In this document: piece after piece, positions 58,278 to 64,000 of the stretch
How positions within the stretch are numbered: the stretch's first letter is position 1
Layout of the letters: every line of letters begins with the position of its first letter
Assembly (NCBI GenBank): GCA_965232405.1
Contig: OZ246966.1
Coordinates: 2,232,001-2,296,000 of the forward strand
DNA from: RCIO01 sp965232405
GTDB taxonomy: Bacteria; Pseudomonadota; Alphaproteobacteria; Rhizobiales; Rhizobiaceae
Direction: 5' to 3'
DNA length: 64,000 bases
Notes under the pieces: generated by a model
Told to the model about the DNA's origin: nothing
What the model saw: only the letters and a program-made list of their open reading frames with translations
The model's database searches: none
Made by a program: the position numbers and the translations under genes

Positions 58278-59120
58278 ATGAAACGATTGATCTGGGCGCT
58301 TGCGATCATCTTCGCCGTGGCGGCGGGGGCGTTCCTGTTGGCCGGTGAAGACGGGGTCGATACGGCGGCATCCGCCACCGACGATTTGAACGAAGACGAG
58401 ATTGCCGAGGTGGAGGATTTCGTGATCGGCAACGCCGTGTTCGTGCTGATGCACGAGGCGGGGCATATGCTCATATCGGAGTTCGGCCTCCCGGTGCTTG
58501 GCCGCGAGGAAGACGCGGTGGATGCCCTTTCGACGCTGATCATGCTCGAAGCGGAAGATCACCAGTTCGACGACGCGCTCGTGGATGCGTCCGACGGCTG
58601 GTTCCTGTGGGCAGCGGCTGCTGCGGAAGCCGGCGAGGAAATGTCGTTCTGGGACGAGCACAGCATCGAGGAGCAACGGGCCTATGCGATCGTGTGCATG
58701 ATGATCGGGCAGGACCCTGAACAGTTTGCAGACCTGGCCGCCCTGGATGACGTTCCCGAGGAGCGCCGCGAAAGCTGCATCTACGAATATCAGCAGACCG
58801 CGGCGAGCTGGTACATGGTGCTCGAGCCGCACATGCGCGATGCCGAGGAAGAAACGGTCGTCGATATCCGGTACGACGAGGTGTCCGACACGCAGCTCAA
58901 GCCATACGAGGAACTGATTCGCGAAGCCGACCTTCTCGGCCTCGTGAAAAGGCTGATCGCGGACGAATTCCTGCTCGATGAAGGCATAACGTTTCACGCT
59001 ACGGCTTGCGGCGAGCCCAACGCCTTCTGGGATCCCGAAGTTCGCACACTGACCTTTTGTTACGAACTTGCCCAGTTCCACGCTGCGCTGATTTCGGATT
59101 TCATACGCTCGGAGCGCTGA
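58278..59120 (+). CDS. DUF4344-type zinc metallopeptidase, exported
   Basis: A 280-residue protein with an N-terminal signal or anchor segment (residues 1-22) and an Asp/Glu-rich mature part. It contains a gluzincin motif FVLMHEAGHMLISEFGLPVLGREEDAVD (His59, Glu60, His63, downstream Glu/Asp as third ligand), matching DUF4344 metallopeptidases. Cysteines at ESC, ATAC and TFC may form disulfides. A promoter-like TTGACG-N17-GTTAAG lies at 58202-58230. Substrate and role are unknown. It is the first of the accessory genes between ftsH and glmM. Confidence 0.82.
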   Translation: MKRLIWALAIIFAVAAGAFLLAGEDGVDTAASATDDLNEDEIAEVEDFVIGNAVFVLMHEAGHMLISEFGLPVLGREEDAVDALSTLIMLEAEDHQFDDALVDASDGWFLWAAAAAEAGEEMSFWDEHSIEEQRAYAIVCMMIGQDPEQFADLAALDDVPEERRESCIYEYQQTAASWYMVLEPHMRDAEEETVVDIRYDEVSDTQLKPYEELIREADLLGLVKRLIADEFLLDEGITFHATACGEPNAFWDPEVRTLTFCYELAQFHAALISDFIRSER

Positions 59121-59127
59121 ACGGACT

Positions 59128-59499
59128 TCAACCGCCGACCGCCACAATCACCTCGTCCGGTTCCGTCGGATGGTTGGTCCATACGCGGATGCGGGTGTTG
59201 ATCGTCGTCACCGGCATTCGCATCAGCTCGGGGTGGTTGGCGTCGAACAGAATTACCTGGCGGTCCGGTGTCGATATCGAGCAGTCCAGTACCGGATCTC
59301 CCGCGAGGTGGACTTCGTCCCGCCGGCCTAGCGCAATCCAGATTTCGGCATCCTGCCACATGCGGCAGCCGACATTGATGCAGTGCCGGTTGGTCGCGAG
59401 CGCCGTGCCGTTCGCCGCCTGTGGCACATCCACGTTGTGCGAGCCGGCGATGTAAAAGCTGTTGAACTCCAGCCTGACCTTGCGGCTAATCGGGCTCAT
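59128..59499 (-). CDS. Small beta-rich protein of unknown function
   Basis: A 123-residue protein without signal peptide. It starts SPISRKVRLEFNSFYIAGSHNVDVP and ends in strand-like segments PDRQVILFDAN and NTRIRVWTNHPTEPDEVIVAVGG. The pattern suggests a small beta-sandwich; a ComJ-like fold crossed my mind but is unproven. Its start overlaps the stop of the zinc-ribbon-like gene by 4 bases (ATGA), so the two form one operon and may act together. It ends 7 bases from the convergent DUF4344 gene. Confidence 0.65.
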   Translation of the reverse strand: MSPISRKVRLEFNSFYIAGSHNVDVPQAANGTALATNRHCINVGCRMWQDAEIWIALGRRDEVHLAGDPVLDCSISTPDRQVILFDANHPELMRMPVTTINTRIRVWTNHPTEPDEVIVAVGG

Positions 59500-59729
59500 A
59501 GGCGGCGGTGTTGCGACATCGTCACCAGGGTGCCAGTGCTGCGGCTGCAGGAAAGGCAGGTCGGTATGACAATCGATTCCGCGCCATGAATGCGCGGAGG
59601 ATGGTATTCGGGAACGAAGTTACCCGACAACGTGCCGGGTTCCTTTGTCCCGCAACGGTGGCAGCCTTGCGCACGGCCGGCATTGTTGATGCCGTCCAGT
59701 TCGCTATCGGCGAGGATTTGGTCCGTCAA
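59496..59729 (-). CDS. Small CxxC...CxxC zinc-ribbon-like protein
   Basis: Read from a TTG at 59729 (with a TGGGG ribosome-like site upstream) it is 77 residues: MTDQILADSELDGINNAGRAQG followed by CHRCGTKEPGTLSGNFVPEYHPP and IPTCLSCSRSTG. Two CxxC pairs (Cys23/26 and Cys58/61) and nearby His residues would bind a zinc ion. I recall similar C..CGT..PGT.SGNF.PDH.PP proteins near polymorphic-toxin loci, but cannot name the family. The open frame continues to 59969, but those codons are A+T-rich and not protein-like. Coupled to the 59128 gene. Confidence 0.55.
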   Translation of the reverse strand: MTDQILADSELDGINNAGRAQGCHRCGTKEPGTLSGNFVPEYHPPRIHGAESIVIPTCLSCSRSTGTLVTMSQHRRL

Positions 59730-59911
59730 AATGCACCCCAGAATAAGCTTCAGGTTCTTCGATGGACAATACTGGAAGGTGGAGTCTATTTGAGTCGAAT
59801 CGCAGTCGATTTGGCTATTATGCACATAAAATCGGAATCGAATACTATGTTTGTAGTCAAATCGATTTGAGTGGCAAGCGGGACTTTCCGGGGCGTTGAG
59901 CCGATCGGCGC
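59730..59911. other. A+T-rich intergenic region upstream of the zinc-ribbon-like gene
   Basis: About 180 bases, clearly richer in A+T than the neighbourhood. It contains the perfect palindrome TCAAATCGATTTGA (59857-59870), and CAAATCGA recurs on the minus strand near 59806-59814 (plus-strand TCGATTTGG). No gene seen; it should hold the promoter of the leftward pair. Confidence 0.55.
59857..59870. promoter_or_regulatory. Palindromic operator candidate TCAAATCGATTTGA
   Basis: A perfect 14-base palindrome. A half-site copy CAAATCGA lies about 50 bases closer to the leftward gene. The arrangement suggests a dimeric repressor upstream of the zinc-ribbon-like gene. Confidence 0.5.
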
Positions 59912-60526
59912 CTAGCCCAGGCGGCCTACCATGAACGCGACATGGGCCTCGATCTCCCCGCGCAACCACTCACGCTCGGCGTCGCTCTCGGTGACCAAAT
60001 AGAGGTCGACCAGTGTGCCGATGGTTACGCTGACAAGATGGAGTGCCAGCGGAGGGGTGTCGGCTGACGGAGCGAAACGCGCCAGGAAAGGGGCAAAGAG
60101 TTCCGACGTGATGCGGTCCTCATTGGCATCCTGGTCGCTGGCGACGGGGCGAATGGCGCGCATGGCGCGCAACAGACCGGCATGGGCGGGTACGGCCTCT
60201 GCGGCTTCCAGGTAGCGCCCGAGCAGGGCGCGGGCGGCGTCGTCGGCGGTGGCCTCATCCGGCAGTGCATCGAGCGCCGTGTGACACGCCGCCACGATGC
60301 GCCCAACCGTCTCGTCATAGGCGGCGAGGACCAGCGCATCGCGGTCTGCGAAGTAGCGGTAGATGGTGCCCACTGCGACGCCAGTCTCTCCCGCCACGCG
60401 CGTGGTGGTGACGGCGTCCGCGCCTTCGGTCTCCACAATGCGCTCGACCGCCGACAGCAGGGCGGCACGCGTGGCCTGCGCCCGCTTCTGACGCGGAACG
60501 ACTGTGGCAGGGGCGTCGTTCTTCAT
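59912..60526 (-). CDS. TetR/AcrR-family transcriptional regulator
   Basis: A 204-residue repressor. The N-terminal helix-turn-helix reads TRAALLSAVERIVETEGADAVTTTRVAGETGVAVGTIYRYFADRDALVLAAYDE (about 17-70), followed by an all-helical ligand-binding domain. The ATG at 60526 is chosen because it gives the usual short N-terminal arm (MKNDAPATVVPRQKRAQ). It is divergent from the beta-helix/cytochrome pair, with a palindrome at 60529-60543 just before its start, so it probably represses itself and that pair. Confidence 0.9.
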   Translation of the reverse strand: MKNDAPATVVPRQKRAQATRAALLSAVERIVETEGADAVTTTRVAGETGVAVGTIYRYFADRDALVLAAYDETVGRIVAACHTALDALPDEATADDAARALLGRYLEAAEAVPAHAGLLRAMRAIRPVASDQDANEDRITSELFAPFLARFAPSADTPPLALHLVSVTIGTLVDLYLVTESDAEREWLRGEIEAHVAFMVGRLG

Positions 60527-60528
60527 AA

Positions 60529-60554
60529 ATGAAACTCTTTCATGTTTCTTGACA
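60529..60554. promoter_or_regulatory. TetR operator candidate and -35 of the beta-helix gene
   Basis: ATGAAA (60529-60534), CTC, TTTCAT (60538-60543) form a perfect palindrome immediately upstream of the regulator. TTGACA at 60549-60554 is an ideal -35 for the rightward genes, 5 bases beyond the palindrome, so a bound repressor would cover both promoters. No strong -10 is seen about 17 bases downstream. Confidence 0.6.
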
Positions 60555-60607
60555 CCGGTCCAGAGCCGACGCATCGTGCCTGATCGAACGATGGGGGAGA
60601 AGCCGAG

Positions 60608-61873
60608 ATGGATATTTCGCGCCAACACAGCCTGCCGGCCCGCGCAGCGAAGCTTGCGCTTGTTTCACTGTTTTCCTCCGCGCTTGTGGCGGGGATTGCC
60701 GCGGCAGCCGAGCACAGGGTTGAGCCCGGCGAAGGCGCGAATGAGCGGCTTATCGAGACGCTGATCCTTGCCGAGCCCGGCGACACGGTGACGATCGCGG
60801 CCGGTCGCTACGAACTGACCGAAGGCTTGTCCCTCGACGTGGACGAGGTGACCGTTCAGGGCGAAGGCGCTGACCGCACGGTGCTTTCCTTCTCCGGCCA
60901 AACCGGCTCGGGCGAGGGGCTTCTGGTTACGTCGGACAAGGTGATCTTGCGCGACTTCGCCGTGGAAAACACCAAGGGCGACGGCATCAAGTCCAAGGGA
61001 TCCGACCAGATCACCTTCCGCAATCTTCGAGTTGAATGGACCGGCGGGCCGAAGGCCGAAAACGGAGCCTATGGCGTCTATCCGGTCTCGTCCAAGAACG
61101 TGCTGGTCGATGGGGTAACGGTGAGCGGCGCTTCCGACGCCGGCATCTATGTCGGCCAGAGCGAGGACATCATCGTTCGCAACTCGGTTGCGCAATACAA
61201 TGTGGCGGGCATCGAAATCGAAAACTCGTTCCGCGCCGATGTCTACGGCAACAAGGTCAGCCACAATACCGGCGGCATATTGGTGTTCGACCTGCCGAAC
61301 CTGCCGGTTCAGGGCGGGCATGATATCCGCGTGTACGACAACGAGATCGTGGACAACGATACGCCGAACTTCGCGCCGGAGGGCAACATCGTCGCCATCG
61401 TGCCGAAGGGCATGGGCGTGATGGTGATGGCCAACCGCAACGTGCATGTGTTCAACAACCGGTTCGACGGCAATGGCACGACGCATGTGCTGATCGCGGC
61501 CTATCCGGAAGACTATGACGACGATCAATACATGTTCGTGCCGCGCGGCGTTTACATCCACGACAATGAGTATGGCGAAGGCGGCTTTGAGCCTGACGGC
61601 GAGGTCGGCAAGATCATCACCGACGTGATCGGAGAACCGGTGCCCGACATCGTGTGGGACGGGGTGACGCGTATTCCGGAATATTTCTCGTGGACCTCGG
61701 CGGAGAACCGCATCTATGTCGAGGAGGCAGAAGGCACGAGCTTCGCCAATCTCAAGATGATTTCGCAGATGCTGTTGCCCTGGGGCTGGTGGCCGTCGAC
61801 CGACATTTCAGACCATGCCGGCAGCCTGCCGGAGCCGACACCTGTGAAGTTGCCGCAGGATGGCGGGGCATAA
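60608..61873 (+). CDS. Secreted parallel beta-helix repeat protein (TIGR03805-like)
   Basis: A 421-residue exported protein with a signal peptide ending near AGIAAAA (about residue 34). A right-handed parallel beta-helix covers roughly 70-330, with repeats such as VILRDFAVENTKGDGIKSKG, VLVDGVTVSGASDAGIYVGQSEDIIVRNSVAQYNVAGIEIENS and VFNNRFDGNGTTHV. It matches the protein type conserved as a pair with an SO2930-type diheme cytochrome, which is indeed the next gene. Function of the pair is not established. Carbohydrate or surface binding is possible. Confidence 0.87.
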   Translation: MDISRQHSLPARAAKLALVSLFSSALVAGIAAAAEHRVEPGEGANERLIETLILAEPGDTVTIAAGRYELTEGLSLDVDEVTVQGEGADRTVLSFSGQTGSGEGLLVTSDKVILRDFAVENTKGDGIKSKGSDQITFRNLRVEWTGGPKAENGAYGVYPVSSKNVLVDGVTVSGASDAGIYVGQSEDIIVRNSVAQYNVAGIEIENSFRADVYGNKVSHNTGGILVFDLPNLPVQGGHDIRVYDNEIVDNDTPNFAPEGNIVAIVPKGMGVMVMANRNVHVFNNRFDGNGTTHVLIAAYPEDYDDDQYMFVPRGVYIHDNEYGEGGFEPDGEVGKIITDVIGEPVPDIVWDGVTRIPEYFSWTSAENRIYVEEAEGTSFANLKMISQMLLPWGWWPSTDISDHAGSLPEPTPVKLPQDGGA

Positions 61874-61904
61874 TCCCGTCACGAAACCCGCGAGAATGCG
61901 CGGA

Positions 61905-62969
61905 ATGAACGTCAGCCGTCTTGTCGCGATCGTTTTGCTTGCTTCGGCGATACTGCTGCCGGCGGCTGCAAATGCACAAGCGGTGTCAGACGAGGCCGTA
62001 CAGGCCAAACGGCCTCCAAAGCTGTTGTCGGAGTTCGGCTTCTTCGCCGACATGACCAGGCAGACACCGGTGGAAGGTGTCGTGCCATTCGCACTCAACA
62101 CGCCGCTCTTCTCCGACAAGGCGCTGAAATACCGCTTCGTCTACGTGCCTGAAGGCACGGCTGCGCGATATGTGGCCGACGAGGCATTTGAGTTTCCGGT
62201 TGGCACGGCACTCATCAAGACATTCGCTTTTCCCGCCGACTTTCGCGAACCGGACAACGACATCCGGCTTATCGAGACAAGGGTTCTGCTCAACCGCGAG
62301 GATGGTTGGCAGGCATGGGCCTATCTGTGGAATGAGAGGCAGAACGACGCGGAACTGAAGATCGCCGGCGCCAGGGTGCCGATTGAAACAATCGACGAAG
62401 ATGGCTCTCCGCTTTCGATCTCTTATTCGGTACCCAACAAGAACCAGTGCAAAGGCTGTCACGCGCTGAACGAGGAGATCACGCCGCTTGGACCGAAAGC
62501 GCGCAATCTCAATGGTGAGTTCGACTATGATGACGGCACCCGCAACCAGATCGAATACTGGACCGGGCATGGCCTGCTGGAGGGCGCACCCCCTTCCCGC
62601 GAAATCGCGACCGCGCCGGACTGGCGAGACGGAAGCGCCGACCTAGAAGGGCGCGCACGGGCCTGGCTCGACGTGAATTGTGCTCACTGTCACCGGCGCG
62701 AGGGGCCGGCCAGCAATTCGGGCCTGTTCCTCACCTGGGACGAGCAGGACCGCACTGCGCTTGGCGTGTTGAAGCGCCCGGTGGCAGCCGGACGCGGCTC
62801 GGGCGACCGTGAGTTCGACATCAAGCCCGGTGATCCCGATGGCTCGATCCTGCTCTACAGGGTGGAAAGCACAGAACCGGGCGTGATGATGCCCGAACTT
62901 GGTCGCTCGCTGGCCGATCCTGACGCGACCGAACTGCTCAGGGAATGGATCAGTTCGATTTCCGGCTGA
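61905..62969 (+). CDS. SO2930-family diheme c-type cytochrome
   Basis: From the ATG at 61905 it has 354 residues, with a signal peptide (MNVSRLVAIVLLASAILLPAAANA) and two heme c attachment motifs, CKGCH (181-185) and CAHCH (258-262). A PVEGVVPFALNTPLFSDKALKYRFVYVPEG block typical of the family precedes them. Candidate axial Met residues lie in GVMMPELG near the C terminus. ATGs at 61860 (overlapping the beta-helix gene) and 61896 are alternatives. Probably periplasmic electron transfer, with unknown partner. Confidence 0.88.
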   Translation: MNVSRLVAIVLLASAILLPAAANAQAVSDEAVQAKRPPKLLSEFGFFADMTRQTPVEGVVPFALNTPLFSDKALKYRFVYVPEGTAARYVADEAFEFPVGTALIKTFAFPADFREPDNDIRLIETRVLLNREDGWQAWAYLWNERQNDAELKIAGARVPIETIDEDGSPLSISYSVPNKNQCKGCHALNEEITPLGPKARNLNGEFDYDDGTRNQIEYWTGHGLLEGAPPSREIATAPDWRDGSADLEGRARAWLDVNCAHCHRREGPASNSGLFLTWDEQDRTALGVLKRPVAAGRGSGDREFDIKPGDPDGSILLYRVESTEPGVMMPELGRSLADPDATELLREWISSISG

Positions 62970-63051
62970 CCGTGGTGTCTGACGCGAAAAGGAACCTCCC
63001 ATTAAGCATCCCGTGAGTTTCCCTGTCTTTCCCCGCCAAACTCCGCCGTTT

Positions 63052-63083
63052 TTGACCGTTTTCGTAACATGCGCTCATATAAT
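63052..63083 (+). promoter_or_regulatory. Putative glmM promoter
   Basis: TTGACC at 63052-63057 and a perfect TATAAT at 63078-63083 (spacing 20), or CATATA at 63076 (spacing 18). The latter reproduces the TTGAC-N18-CATATA layout seen before mdh. Transcription would start near 63090, giving glmM its own promoter downstream of the accessory genes. Confidence 0.55.
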
Positions 63084-63132
63084 GTGATGCCGTGGGCTAG
63101 CCGGGATATGGCACAAACGGGTGAGGGACTTC

Positions 63133-64000
63133 GTGGGAAAAGCCAAAAAAGACATGACGAGGAACTATTTCGGCACGGACGGTATTCGCGGCAAGGCGAA
63201 CAGCTTTCCGATGACCGCCGAGATCGCCATGAAGGTTGGAATGGCGGCCGGTGTTGCCTTCCAGCGCGGCGACCACCGCCATCGGGTTGTGCTTGGCAAG
63301 GATACCCGGCTTTCAGGTTACATGATCGAGAACGCGCTCGTCGCCGGCTTCTGCGCGGCGGGCATGGACGTGTTCCTGCTCGGCCCAGTGCCGACGCCGG
63401 CGGTCTCGATGCTGGCCAGGTCGCTGCGCGCCGATATCGGCGTGATGATCTCGGCCTCACATAATGCGTTCCAGGACAACGGGATAAAACTGTTCGGTCC
63501 CGATGGCTACAAGCTTTCGGACGAGATCGAGGGCCGCATCGAAAAGCTGCTGGACCAGGACCTGACCAAGTCGCTGGCGTCGCCAACCGCGCTCGGCCGG
63601 GCCAAGCGCATCGATGGCGTGCACGACCGCTATATCGAATTCGCCAAGAGAACCCTGCCGCGCTCCATGTCGCTGTCGGGCCTGCGCGTCGTCGTCGATT
63701 GCGCCAATGGTGCGGCCTACAAGGTGGCGCCCGCCGCGCTGTGGGAGCTTGGCGCCGAGGTAATCACCATCAACAACGAGCCCAACGGCTTCAACATCAA
63801 CGAGGAATGTGGGTCCACCCACCCGCTTGGCCTGTGCAAGAAGGTGCATGAAGTGCGCGCCGACATAGGCATCGCGCTGGATGGCGACGCTGACCGCGTG
63901 GTGATAGTCGACGAGAAGGGCCGCGTGGTCGATGGCGACCAGATCATGGCGCTGATCGCGCAGAGCTGGCACGAGGCCAACAGGCTGGCCGGTGGCGGCG
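63133..64000 (+). CDS. glmM: Phosphoglucosamine mutase (3' end outside window)
   Basis: The first 289 codons of GlmM, which interconverts glucosamine-6-phosphate and glucosamine-1-phosphate for peptidoglycan and LPS. Visible are NYFGTDGIRGKANSFPMT, the phosphoserine loop ISASHNAFQDNGIKLFGPDG (Ser102 counted from the ATG at 63154) and the metal-binding DGDADRVVIVD. The GTG at 63133 has a GAGGGA ribosome site and adds seven residues (GKAKKD); the ATG at 63154 gives the more usual start but no SD. The gene continues past 64000. ftsH-glmM adjacency is interrupted here by about 5 kb. Confidence 0.95.
   Translation, partial: MGKAKKDMTRNYFGTDGIRGKANSFPMTAEIAMKVGMAAGVAFQRGDHRHRVVLGKDTRLSGYMIENALVAGFCAAGMDVFLLGPVPTPAVSMLARSLRADIGVMISASHNAFQDNGIKLFGPDGYKLSDEIEGRIEKLLDQDLTKSLASPTALGRAKRIDGVHDRYIEFAKRTLPRSMSLSGLRVVVDCANGAAYKVAPAALWELGAEVITINNEPNGFNINEECGSTHPLGLCKKVHEVRADIGIALDGDADRVVIVDEKGRVVDGDQIMALIAQSWHEANRLAGGG

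Noticed and set aside
59508..59870. Plus-strand 120-codon frame opposite the zinc-ribbon-like gene
   Set aside because: The minus-strand frame holds two CxxC pairs and is coupled to the next gene; the plus-strand product has no such features.

Overview
The window looks like a chromosomal segment of an alphaproteobacterium of the order Hyphomicrobiales (Rhizobiales), probably in or near the Phyllobacteriaceae/Brucellaceae. The evidence is high G+C throughout, a homolog of the Brucella lipoprotein Omp19, the zapE-mdh-sucCDAB-lpd and tolQRAB-pal-cpoB-tilS-ftsH blocks, a dapF-mtaB-ftsY-yciB cluster, DUF1465 and DUF1328 proteins, and short dispersed intergenic repeats typical of the group. I saw no rRNA, tRNA, CRISPR array, insertion sequence, integrase or prophage. 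Almost everything is intact, densely packed protein-coding sequence.

Layout. 1-8151: the 3' part of a GAF-GGDEF-EAL signalling protein, then leftward genes for an FMN-binding PPOX protein, the yciB-ftsY-mtaB-dapF cluster, a tiny DUF1328 membrane protein and an MBL-fold hydrolase. 8432-22573: rightward omp19, zapE and the TCA-cycle cluster mdh-sucC-cupin-sucD-sucA-sucB, then five accessory genes (DUF4345, LysE, exported protein, SDR, MAPEG) and lpd. 22574-36678: rpmE, an MsbA-like ABC exporter, a very large secreted PAN/peptidoglycan-binding/propeller/caspase protein, an M20 amidohydrolase, an FAD dehydrogenase, an M32 carboxypeptidase, a MotA/MotB-like pair and an inositol monophosphatase. 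36706-43041: efp, a Sel1-repeat protein, a ThiE-like protein, a TSUP transporter, an acyl-CoA synthetase and an ArsR-SRPBCC unit with two matched operators.

43042-43344 is non-coding and holds a candidate small RNA between two perfect CtrA boxes. It is followed by DUF1465, a second TSUP transporter, ruvCAB and a SulP transporter lacking STAS. 48499-58143 is the cell-envelope block ybgC-tolQRAB-pal-cpoB-tilS-ftsH. Between ftsH and glmM, which are neighbours in many relatives, sit about 5 kb of accessory genes: a DUF4344 metallopeptidase, a two-gene unit with a small zinc-ribbon-like protein, and a TetR gene divergent from a beta-helix/diheme-cytochrome pair. glmM runs off the right edge.

How the genes work together. 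mdh to lpd supplies malate dehydrogenase, succinyl-CoA synthetase and 2-oxoglutarate dehydrogenase. The tol block builds the trans-envelope machine that constricts the outer membrane at division, and ZapE, FtsY, FtsH and GlmM support division, membrane protein targeting, membrane quality control and peptidoglycan precursor supply. The less ordinary parts are the caspase-like secreted protein, the CtrA-flanked sRNA, the paired TTAGC-N6-GCTAA operators, the cupin gene between sucC and sucD, and the ftsH-glmM insertion.
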